From a bacterium (GTDB taxonomy: Bacteria > Spirochaetota > JAHITG01), in NCBI GenBank assembly GCA_028711675.1, contig JAQTRT010000007.1:1-25333 (forward strand): a DNA stretch of 25,333 nt. The letters run 5' to 3'. The notes under the pieces were generated by a model, which was given only the letters and a program-made list of their open reading frames with translations, searched no databases and had not been told where the DNA came from. The translations under genes were made by a program, and so were the position numbers. Shown here piece after piece: positions 15,955 through 23,354 of the stretch (the stretch's first letter is position 1; each line of letters opens with the position of its first letter).

Positions 15955-17839
15955 AAATTCACTTCCGCTCCTAAGCCGCATAGAAAATATTTTTTCCTAT
16001 CTGATCCTCTTCCTCCTGGCCATTATCCCTTTTACCGAGATCCTGACCAGAAAGATCATCGGAACAGGGATTTATGGCGCATCCGATTATATCCAGCACC
16101 TGGTCCTGTGGGTCACTTTTATCGGCGGCGTGATCACCAGCCGGGAAGGAAAACACCTGAACCTGTCTCTGGGCATTGGCCTGCTTAAAGAACCCTTCAA
16201 GACCTGGATAAAAAGAGCCACTTCATTCATATCCATCCTGGTCCTGTGTATCTTTACTTTCTGCAGCCTTTCCTTCGCCCTCATCGGATTCGATCCGGGC
16301 CAGAAAGTAGGCTTGTTCCCCATCAGGTCCATTCTCATGATCCTCCCTCTGGCTTACGCTGTCATGACCTGGTATTTCATCCAGCAGGTCCCAAAGAGCA
16401 GATCAAAGGCCTGGATCATCTCCCTTAGCCTTATCCTTGGCGCGCTCTTCAGCCTGGAGCCTATTATTCATTCGATCCAATGGTTCCTGACCTTTCTTTT
16501 TCCTTCCGGTTCATGGACCGATCAGTTCCAGCCCCTGGCCAGGATCCTTACGCCGTATCTCCATACCCTCACATGGGTTGCTATATTTCTGCTGCTCCTG
16601 TCCGCTCTGTTCGGCACACCCATTTTTATCGTGCTGGGCGGTTTAGGCCTTTTCTTTTTCATCAAGACCGGAGGATCCATTGAAGTCCTTCCTAATGAAG
16701 CATATACCATGCTCACTGATTCAAGTCTTCCTGCTCTTCCGCTTTTTACCCTGGCAGGTTACATCCTGTCCGAGAGCAAGGCCGGGGAACGTCTGGTCCG
16801 GTTCTTCCAGGCCCTGCTGAGCTGGCTGCCAGGAGGTATGGCCATCGTAAGCATCATCATCTGCGCTTTCTTTACCACATTTACAGGCGCGTCCGGGGTT
16901 ACCATCCTTGCACTCGGTGGATTGCTTTCTTTTATTTTATTAAATAATAAATACCCGAAAAAATTCACACTGGGCCTCCTGACCGCTTCAGGGAGCATCG
17001 GGCTTCTCTTCCCTCCAAGCCTGCCTGTCATCATGTACGGAGTGGCAGCCCAGATCAACATCAAGAAAATGTACGTAGCCGGAATCCTGCCCGGTCTGCT
17101 TATGATCATCACGCTCATCATCATGGGAGCCCATACCGGGATGAAGAACAAAGTGGAACGGATGCCCGTGCGTTTAAACAAGCTCGGGCCTGCTTTTATA
17201 AAATCCCTGGGTGAGATCCTGCTTCCCCTGATCATTATAATAGGATATTTTAAGGGTATCATCACCCTTGTGGAAACAGGGGCCGTGGCCGTTGTTTATT
17301 CCCTGTTCCTGGAAGTGATCATCCATAAGGATATCCGGTGGAAGGACTTATCAAAGATATTCCTGAAAAGCATGACCCTGATCGGCGGAGTTCTCATTAT
17401 CCTCGCGGGAGCTAAAGGACTTTCGTATTATATCGTGGATGCCGAAGTTCCCCTTAAACTGGTCCAGTGGTGCCAGACCTATATTCATTCCAAATATGTC
17501 TTTCTCATCCTGCTGAACATAGCCCTTCTCATCGTAGGCTGCTTCATGGATATTTTTTCCGCTATTATCGTTGTCGTCCCTCTCATCCTTCCCCTGGGCC
17601 GCGCCTTTGGCATCGACCCCATCCATCTGGGAATTATCTTCCTGGCTAATCTGGAGCTGGGGTATCTGACACCGCCTGTGGGCTTGAACCTGTACCTGGC
17701 ATCCTATACCTTCGAGGAACCGCTCACAAAGATCTACAGGAATGTCGTGCCGTTCCTGATCGTTCTCCTGATCGATGTCCTTCTGATCACGTATTTACCG
17801 GGATTGACAACAGTATTATTTCAATGGATTAAGTTTTAG
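15944..17839 (+). CDS. dctQM: Fused TRAP transporter small and large permease subunits (DctQM)
   Basis: This ion-gradient-driven solute importer is an inner-membrane protein of about 631 residues. Residues of about 1-165 form the DctQ part (four helices; ASDYIQHLVLWVTFIGGVI motif). Two linker helices follow at about 155-215, and residues of about 220-631 form the DctM part (GTPIFIVLGGLGLFFF, ALPLFTLAGYILSESK, FTTFTGASGVTILALGG, GSIGLLFPPSLPVIMYG, and the C-terminal LELGYLTPPVGLNLY). The start is uncertain: ATG at 15944 is used here, but 15926 or a TTG at 15923 are in frame. All overlap the end of dctP, so translation is probably coupled. The stop is TAG, showing that UAG terminates here. The gene converges on rnfB, 26 bp away. 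Confidence 0.92.
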   Translation: MENKNSLPLLSRIENIFSYLILFLLAIIPFTEILTRKIIGTGIYGASDYIQHLVLWVTFIGGVITSREGKHLNLSLGIGLLKEPFKTWIKRATSFISILVLCIFTFCSLSFALIGFDPGQKVGLFPIRSILMILPLAYAVMTWYFIQQVPKSRSKAWIISLSLILGALFSLEPIIHSIQWFLTFLFPSGSWTDQFQPLARILTPYLHTLTWVAIFLLLLSALFGTPIFIVLGGLGLFFFIKTGGSIEVLPNEAYTMLTDSSLPALPLFTLAGYILSESKAGERLVRFFQALLSWLPGGMAIVSIIICAFFTTFTGASGVTILALGGLLSFILLNNKYPKKFTLGLLTASGSIGLLFPPSLPVIMYGVAAQINIKKMYVAGILPGLLMIITLIIMGAHTGMKNKVERMPVRLNKLGPAFIKSLGEILLPLIIIIGYFKGIITLVETGAVAVVYSLFLEVIIHKDIRWKDLSKIFLKSMTLIGGVLIILAGAKGLSYYIVDAEVPLKLVQWCQTYIHSKYVFLILLNIALLIVGCFMDIFSAIIVVVPLILPLGRAFGIDPIHLGIIFLANLELGYLTPPVGLNLYLASYTFEEPLTKIYRNVVPFLIVLLIDVLLITYLPGLTTVLFQWIKF

Positions 17840-17865
17840 CGTCCGGGAACCGGTATCTGTCGGCA

Positions 17866-18684
17866 TTATTTTCTGGCAAGAAATTTACTTTCAACGAACT
17901 CGATCACCTTGGTGGGGCATTTCTCCGCGCCTGTCCCGTCCCCCTTGAATGACGCATAATCCACCACAGGCAGATTATCCTCCATCTTGATCCCTTCAAA
18001 ATTATTGACCTTAGCGCAGATATTACAGCCGATGCATCCCTTTTTACAAACCCTGGAAACGACCGGGCCGAAATCTTTCGAAACGCACCGGATAAAGAAA
18101 TACGCGGATTGAGGGGCCATTTCAATGATATTCCTGGGACACGCTTTTACGCACAGCCCGCAGCCCGTGCACTTCGCTTCATCCACCAGCGGCAACCCGT
18201 TCTCCTGTATGTGAATGGCATCGAACAAACAGGCGTTCTCGCAATCGCCGTAACCCATACATCCATAGCTGCAGGCCTTATCCCCGCCCACCTGGGAGAC
18301 CGCAGAACAGGAAACGATCCCTTTATAATCGATCAGCTTGTTCACTGTCTTATTATCACCCTGGCAGCGAACCCGGGCAACTACAGATTCTCTCGAATGG
18401 TCACCGGTCAGATTAAGGACCTGTTTTATCTTTTCAACCGTATTCTTTCCCCCCGGCGCGCAGAGGTTGACCGCTGCTTTTTCCTCGACAATGGCCTTGG
18501 CATAAGTACTGCATCCGGCATAACCGCAGATCCCGCAGTTCAGACCAGCCAGGGTTTTTTCCACATCATGCACCCTTTCATCTACCGCCACAGCCAGTTT
18601 CTTGGCAGCATAGGCCAGAAGCCCGCCGAACAGGAGCCCCAGGCCGCCTACACTTAACGTAGAAAGTAAAACAAATTTTAGCAT
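17866..18684 (-). CDS. rnfB: Rnf complex subunit RnfB (iron-sulfur protein)
   Basis: RnfB takes electrons from ferredoxin and passes them into the Rnf membrane complex. From the preferred ATG at 18684 it has 272 residues. The N-terminal membrane helix covers about 3-27. A four-cysteine cluster motif, CGICGYAGCSTYAKAI, lies at about 50-65 with a further Cys near 75. Ferredoxin-type motifs follow: CSYGCMGYGDCENACL, CTGCGLCVKACP and CKKGCIGCNICAK with a later CP. The extra clusters match the longer RnfB of anaerobes rather than the short proteobacterial form. The in-frame ATG at 18699 lacks a ribosome binding site, while 18684 has GAGGGACGGA upstream. It is the last gene of the rnf cluster. Confidence 0.93.
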   Translation of the reverse strand: MLKFVLLSTLSVGGLGLLFGGLLAYAAKKLAVAVDERVHDVEKTLAGLNCGICGYAGCSTYAKAIVEEKAAVNLCAPGGKNTVEKIKQVLNLTGDHSRESVVARVRCQGDNKTVNKLIDYKGIVSCSAVSQVGGDKACSYGCMGYGDCENACLFDAIHIQENGLPLVDEAKCTGCGLCVKACPRNIIEMAPQSAYFFIRCVSKDFGPVVSRVCKKGCIGCNICAKVNNFEGIKMEDNLPVVDYASFKGDGTGAEKCPTKVIEFVESKFLARK

Positions 18685-18745
18685 TGTTCCGTCCCTCATG
18701 ACTGGAAAAAATATTCTTTATATGAATGTCCGGACCGCTGCCGGT

Positions 18746-19324
18746 TCAGACTGCAAATCCCTTAAAACACAGAAAGATCAAAGAAAGAATACCGGCCACG
18801 ATAAAAGCAATGGGCGCCCCTTTAAAGCTTTCAGGGATCCGGGAGAATTCCATTCTTTCCCTGATGCCGGACATAATCAGAAGAGCAATGACGAATCCCA
18901 GACCAGCGCCGAATCCGTTCATGGCGCTTTCCAGAAGGTTATTCATCTCTGAAACATTCAGAAGAGCCACGCCCAGGACCGCGCAGTTGGTTGTGATCAA
19001 AGGAAGATAAATGCCAAGAGCATGATAAAGGCCCGGTGATACTTTCTGGATGATCATTTCAACGAGCTGGACCAGAGCGGCGATGACAAGGATAAAGGTG
19101 GTTGTCCGGAGGAACTCAAGGTGTAACCTGACCAGAAGATAGGTGTCCAGCAGATAAACGATGATGGAGGAGAGAGTGAGGACAAAGATAAGGGCCATGC
19201 CCATGCCCATGGCGGAATCCATCTTTTTCGAGACGCCGATGAACGGGCAAAGCCCCAGGAACTGGGAAAGGACGAAATTATTGATCAACGCTGCGCTGAT
19301 GATAATTAATAAATAATGTTCCAT
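18746..19324 (-). CDS. rnfA: Rnf complex membrane subunit RnfA
   Basis: An integral membrane subunit of 192 residues with about six helices, homologous to NqrE. Diagnostic stretches are NNFVLSQFLGLCPFIGVSKK at about 15-34, with the conserved membrane cysteine C26, and YLPLITTNCAVLGVALLN, with the second conserved cysteine. These cysteines hold a membrane-embedded iron-sulfur cluster shared with RnfE. An AGGA precedes the ATG closely. It starts 15 bp after rnfE ends. Confidence 0.95.
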   Translation of the reverse strand: MEHYLLIIISAALINNFVLSQFLGLCPFIGVSKKMDSAMGMGMALIFVLTLSSIIVYLLDTYLLVRLHLEFLRTTTFILVIAALVQLVEMIIQKVSPGLYHALGIYLPLITTNCAVLGVALLNVSEMNNLLESAMNGFGAGLGFVIALLIMSGIRERMEFSRIPESFKGAPIAFIVAGILSLIFLCFKGFAV

Positions 19325-19339
19325 AGTTCCTGTTCCCCT

Positions 19340-19948
19340 TTATTTCTCTTTTTGCTTAAAATGGTTAATAATACCCATAAGGATACCGATGGTCAGGAGC
19401 GCGCCGGGAGGCAGAACCATGATGGTCATGGGTTTGACCGGCACTTCCCAGACCCAGCCGTAACCCAGCATCTGCAGGGTAATGGTGCCTGAACCCAGGA
19501 TCTCACGGATAAGGGCAATCAGGGTTATGGCCAGGGTGAAGCCGATACCCATGCCTATGGCGTCCAGGATGGAATTCAGTACGGTATTCTGGCCTGCGTA
19601 CGCTTCGGCCCGTCCCAGGATGATACAGTTGACAACGATCAGGGGGATGTATATCCCCAAGGCCTTATGCAGAGGCTGAACATACGCGTTCAAAATGTAA
19701 TCTACAATGGTCACGAACGTAGCGATCACGACGATATAGCAGGGGATCCTGATCTTATCCGGGATAAAATTCCTGATCAGGGAAATAAAAATATTAGACC
19801 CGATAAGGACAAAGGTTGCGGCAATTCCCATGCCGATACCGTAGATCACCTTGGTGGAAACAGCCAGTGTCGGGCATAATCCCAGCATGATAAAAAAAAT
19901 AGGGTTCTCTTTAATGATCCCTTTTGTCAATTCATTCCATCTACTCAT
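19340..19948 (-). CDS. rnfE: Rnf complex membrane subunit RnfE
   Basis: An integral membrane subunit of 202 residues, homologous to NqrD and paralogous to RnfA. Diagnostic stretches are KENPIFFIMLGLCPTLAVST, with the conserved cysteine, and YIPLIVVNCIILGRAEAYA, with the second cysteine. With RnfA it forms the membrane core that holds an iron-sulfur cluster. Its ATG lies inside the end of rnfD (8-nt overlap), which leaves no space for an rnfG gene at its usual position between rnfD and rnfE. Confidence 0.95.
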   Translation of the reverse strand: MSRWNELTKGIIKENPIFFIMLGLCPTLAVSTKVIYGIGMGIAATFVLIGSNIFISLIRNFIPDKIRIPCYIVVIATFVTIVDYILNAYVQPLHKALGIYIPLIVVNCIILGRAEAYAGQNTVLNSILDAIGMGIGFTLAITLIALIREILGSGTITLQMLGYGWVWEVPVKPMTIMVLPPGALLTIGILMGIINHFKQKEK

Positions 19949-20942
19949 GGTCCCTGCCTCGCTTGGACTGTTTCCCGTATGTCCTGACCCTGATCAGTTT
20001 ATCGATCAACGGCGTCAAACCGTTCATCAATAAGATAGAAAAACTCACGCCTTCCGGCAGCCCGCTCTTTAAACGGAGGATAACAGTCAATAATCCAAGG
20101 CCCACGGCATAGACCAGGGAGCCTGATAAGGTCATGGGTGTGGTTACGTAATCCGTAGCCATAAAAAACGCTCCCAGGAAAAGTCCGCCGGACAGGATAT
20201 GGAATAAGGGATCCTGGCCCATGAGCGCTGTCAGGACCGCGACCGTGATGATATACACGAACGGCACAGTGGGCCAGATCACTTTACGGCTGAACAGATA
20301 AAAAGCTCCTATCAGGATAGCCAGCTCCGATGTCTCGCCGATACAGCCTCCTGTATTACCAAGGAAGGACTGGAGATATAATTGCGTTTTACTCCCGAAC
20401 TGGGAGACCAAAGCGCTCATGCCCTGCAGTTTATTGACAGCCAAAGGCGTAGCCGAGGTAATACTGTCCAGATTAATATGAAAAAGGTTAAAATGCCTGA
20501 TCCAATCCGGATGAAGAGGCACGTTCCAGGTGGTCATTTCCGGGAGCCAGGCGAACATGACAAAAACCCGGCCCACCAGCGCCGGATTGAAGATATTATG
20601 ACCCAGGCCGCCGAATAATTGTTTGACGACAATGATGCCCAGGGCTGTAGCCACCACAGGGACATAGAAAGGGATGTTCGGGGGCATGTTGAACGCCACT
20701 AAAAGACCGGTAATGGCAGCGGACCCGTCCGAGACAGTAACGGGTTTCCTCAGGAGCAGCTGCATGAGGGTTTCAGCTAAAATTGCGGTCAAGATACTGA
20801 TGATCTCCAGCCATAAGGCCCGGACTCCAAAAAAATAAACAGACGCCAGTAAAGCCGGGACCATGGCGATCAGCACGTTCCTCATGGCATATTCTATGTT
20901 CTGAGGTGAATGGATATGAGGTGAAATGCTTGTTTTTAACAT
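19941..20942 (-). CDS. rnfD: Rnf complex membrane subunit RnfD
   Basis: A flavin-carrying membrane subunit of 333 residues, homologous to NqrB. Features are the N-terminal ISPHIHSPQN, PALLASVYFFG, the DGSAAITGLLVAFNMPP block, GGLGHNIFNPALVGRVF, and the flavinylation motif DSITSATPLA, in which T165 (numbered from the start used here) should carry covalent FMN. The start at 20942 is chosen because AGGAG lies 7 nt upstream and homologues begin close to SPHIHS; an in-frame ATG at 20987 overlaps rnfC by 4 nt but has a poor ribosome binding site. The stop is TAG. Confidence 0.94.
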   Translation of the reverse strand: MLKTSISPHIHSPQNIEYAMRNVLIAMVPALLASVYFFGVRALWLEIISILTAILAETLMQLLLRKPVTVSDGSAAITGLLVAFNMPPNIPFYVPVVATALGIIVVKQLFGGLGHNIFNPALVGRVFVMFAWLPEMTTWNVPLHPDWIRHFNLFHINLDSITSATPLAVNKLQGMSALVSQFGSKTQLYLQSFLGNTGGCIGETSELAILIGAFYLFSRKVIWPTVPFVYIITVAVLTALMGQDPLFHILSGGLFLGAFFMATDYVTTPMTLSGSLVYAVGLGLLTVILRLKSGLPEGVSFSILLMNGLTPLIDKLIRVRTYGKQSKRGRDHE

Positions 20943-20983
20943 GCTTTCTCCTGAAAGTACATTCTTGTTAACAGAGCCGGTGC

Positions 20984-22315
20984 TCATCCTTTCTTTTTTA
21001 AAAATGATTTCCCGAGTTTGATGAACTGGACAATGGGTCTGAACGAGGGACAGACATAATTACAGCATCCGCATTCAATGCAGTCCATGATGTCGTATCG
21101 GGTCATCTGATCATAGGTCTCAAATTCACCCTGCAGGCTCAACATGCAGGGATTAAGGGAGACCGGGCAGACCATGAGGCATTTGGCGCAATGGATGCAG
21201 CTGCGGTATGCATTGTACCGGACCCTCTTTTCTTCCTTCTCGGACAGGAACAGGATCCCGGACGTTCCTTTGGTCACAGGCGTATCCAGGGATACGACAG
21301 ACGGACCCATCATGGGGCCGCCTAAAATGATCTTGGCGGGCTCTTCGGTTAAGCCCGTATCCGCGATCACGTCGCTCAAAGGTGTACCGATCCTGATCTT
21401 ATAATTTCCGGGGTTTTTTACAATACGGCCTGTCACGGTCACAACGCGTTCGATGACCGGTTTCTGGAACAGGACAGCATCCCGGACAGCATTGATAGTG
21501 GCTACATTACTTACAACAGCCCCTACGTCAAAAGGAAGCCCTCCTGAAGGCACTTCTTTATTTAAAATAGCCTTGATCAGCTGTTTCTCACCGCCCTGGG
21601 GATACTTTACTTTTAGAGCGATCAGTTCAATATTATCCTTCTCCCGGAGATGTTCGGCGATATGTTCCAGGGCCGGTCTTTTATTCAGCTCCACTCCGAA
21701 AAAGACCTTTTTCACATTCAGCAGTTTCTTGATGATCTGGATCCCTTCCACGATCTCTTCAGGTTTTTCCATCATAAGCCTGTAATCACAGGTCAGGTAC
21801 GGCTCGCACTCCGCTCCGTTCACAATGAAAAAATCCACTTTTTTATCGGAAGGAACATTCAGTTTCACATCGGTCGGAAAAGCAGCACCGCCCATACCTA
21901 CGACACCGGCTTCCGATATCCTCTGTAAAATCTGCTCGCGTGAAAGGTTTGACCAGTCGGGCTTATCGGCATTCATCCTCTTGATCTCGCCTTCCAGCTG
22001 GATAACGATACAGTTAGATTTCACGTTTGAAGCCGTATAATAGGGGCCGATGTCCGTCACCTTACCGGTGATGCTGGAATGGACATGGCTGGAATAATTA
22101 CCGTCCTTCTTTCCGATCAGCTGTCCCTCGGATACCGTGTCTCCTTTTTTCACAACAGGAAGAGCGGGCTTACCCAGGTGCTGGCTGAGCGGGATGATGG
22201 CCTTTTTAGGAAGGGGCAGGTTTTCAATGGAATGCTCATATGTTACGGACTTGTTCTCGGGAGGATGGATACCGCCCTGTAAAAATGTCCTGGTTCTGAT
22301 TTTTATATGTTTCAT
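20984..22315 (-). CDS. rnfC: Rnf complex subunit RnfC
   Basis: RnfC is the soluble subunit that exchanges electrons with NAD, related to the Nqo1/NuoF flavoproteins. The product has 443 residues. The N-terminal barrel-sandwich region (GGIHPPENK at about 14-22, then SSITGKVTDIGP) is followed by the NADH/FMN fold with GVVGMGGAAFPTDVK at 137-151 and NGAECEPYLT at 166-175. Two 4Fe-4S motifs end the protein: C373, C376, C379, C383 and C412, C415, C418, C422. It is the first gene of the rnf cluster, with a promoter whose expected start site is only about 6-7 nt before the ATG and no visible Shine-Dalgarno sequence. Confidence 0.95.
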   Translation of the reverse strand: MKHIKIRTRTFLQGGIHPPENKSVTYEHSIENLPLPKKAIIPLSQHLGKPALPVVKKGDTVSEGQLIGKKDGNYSSHVHSSITGKVTDIGPYYTASNVKSNCIVIQLEGEIKRMNADKPDWSNLSREQILQRISEAGVVGMGGAAFPTDVKLNVPSDKKVDFFIVNGAECEPYLTCDYRLMMEKPEEIVEGIQIIKKLLNVKKVFFGVELNKRPALEHIAEHLREKDNIELIALKVKYPQGGEKQLIKAILNKEVPSGGLPFDVGAVVSNVATINAVRDAVLFQKPVIERVVTVTGRIVKNPGNYKIRIGTPLSDVIADTGLTEEPAKIILGGPMMGPSVVSLDTPVTKGTSGILFLSEKEEKRVRYNAYRSCIHCAKCLMVCPVSLNPCMLSLQGEFETYDQMTRYDIMDCIECGCCNYVCPSFRPIVQFIKLGKSFLKKKG

Positions 22316-22328
22316 AGATAAGATTTCG

Positions 22329-22356
22329 AAGATATATTTTTTAAATTTTCTGTCAA
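22329..22356 (-). promoter_or_regulatory. Putative promoter of the rnf operon
   Basis: On the minus strand, TTGACA (22356-22351) is followed after 16 bp by TATCTT (22334-22329). The start site would be near 22322, leaving a leader of roughly 6-7 nt before the rnfC ATG. Confidence 0.5.
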
Positions 22357-22363
22357 CTATATC

Positions 22364-22389
22364 CTAAAAAAACAAATCGGCCAGGACCG
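22364..22389 (-). terminator. Weak candidate terminator after the YdjM-like gene
   Basis: On the minus strand, a short hairpin CGGT-CCTG-GCCG (22389-22378) is followed by ATTTG and a run of seven T. The stem is only four pairs with one wobble, so this is a weak call. Its location between the YdjM-like gene and the rnf promoter is sensible. Confidence 0.3.
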
Positions 22390-22409
22390 TCTTGATCCCG
22401 GAAAGCCTT

Positions 22410-23303
22410 TTATTCCCTGGTTATCCTGATCTTTACTTTTACAAGAATAAAAAACATGAATAAAAGTATCCCGGCACCCGAAATAAGAAGCTTGGCATAC
22501 GGATAGACCTTGTAAAGCCTCAGAACCTCGAGGCTCCCCTCCCTGTGACGGTAAATACCGACTATCTTATATCTGTACCCGGGTTCCGGTTTCATCTTCA
22601 CCTTTCTTAAAGTGAGTTTATGATGTCTGAAGAGAACAATCAGGTCCTTCTGGTCCCGGATATTCCCCATATCGATTTTGATCACTTTGTTATCATAGAT
22701 TTCGGGATGGAACCTGAATTTTAAAAAATAATAATCCGACATGAGCACACGGGGGGAGAAGTATAGTGCCGCCAGAAAAAGCAAAAGACAGCCGGACACG
22801 GATACCACAGCAGCCTTCCGGCTGTATTCCAGATCAAGCCGTTCTTTTTCCTTAAAAAGGATATAGAGAAAAAGAAATAAAGGGATGACAACGTAGATCA
22901 GGCGGTAATCGACCCCGTATATGAAGCAGTCCAGCGTGTAAGTCCTGAATCCGAACGGATAAAAAAGAAGGTTTCCGTTGCCAAAGTTAAACTGAAAAAG
23001 GTCCACCAGAAGATGGAGGAGATAACCCGAGAAGAGGGAGAAGATACTCCTGACCCGGGGGACAAAATAAATCCCCAGGATGATTGAGATTGTCACGGCC
23101 CCAAACAAGGTATGAGGAAACACTCCGATGGAATAAAGATACTCGATATCCTTAAAATGAAAAAAATCAATCAGGGTGATCTGGGCAGCCACAATGACAT
23201 CCGTCAGAACGGCTCCCAGAAGGAACAGGGTGAGGGAAAAATGTCTCCTGAAAGACCTTCCCAGAAGATAATTGATGGACATGTGTGTGATCAGATCAGG
23301 CAT
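22410..23303 (-). CDS. YdjM-like membrane-bound metal-dependent hydrolase family protein
   Basis: The product has 297 residues and several membrane helices. The N-terminal half resembles the YdjM/DUF457 family: it starts MPDLITHMSINYLLG, then has LTDV (D35), FPHTLFG (H64) and HLLVDLFQ (H97, D101). The histidines and aspartates are the presumed metal ligands. Residues of about 185-265 form a soluble, basic insert of unknown role, followed by a final membrane helix at about 272-292. The molecular function of the family is poorly established. No ribosome binding site is obvious before the ATG. It lies 51 bp downstream of cheA and 94 bp upstream of rnfC, with no clear functional link to either. 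Confidence 0.65.
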   Translation of the reverse strand: MPDLITHMSINYLLGRSFRRHFSLTLFLLGAVLTDVIVAAQITLIDFFHFKDIEYLYSIGVFPHTLFGAVTISIILGIYFVPRVRSIFSLFSGYLLHLLVDLFQFNFGNGNLLFYPFGFRTYTLDCFIYGVDYRLIYVVIPLFLFLYILFKEKERLDLEYSRKAAVVSVSGCLLLFLAALYFSPRVLMSDYYFLKFRFHPEIYDNKVIKIDMGNIRDQKDLIVLFRHHKLTLRKVKMKPEPGYRYKIVGIYRHREGSLEVLRLYKVYPYAKLLISGAGILLFMFFILVKVKIRITRE

Positions 23304-23354
23304 GGGTTGCTCTTGACAAAACAGGCTCTGTTCCCGGAGGAAGCGGTTTTTGCC

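Noticed and set aside
17840..17865. Bidirectional terminator between dctQM and rnfB
   Set aside because: Only a four-base CCGG-type pairing is visible and no T run follows in either direction.
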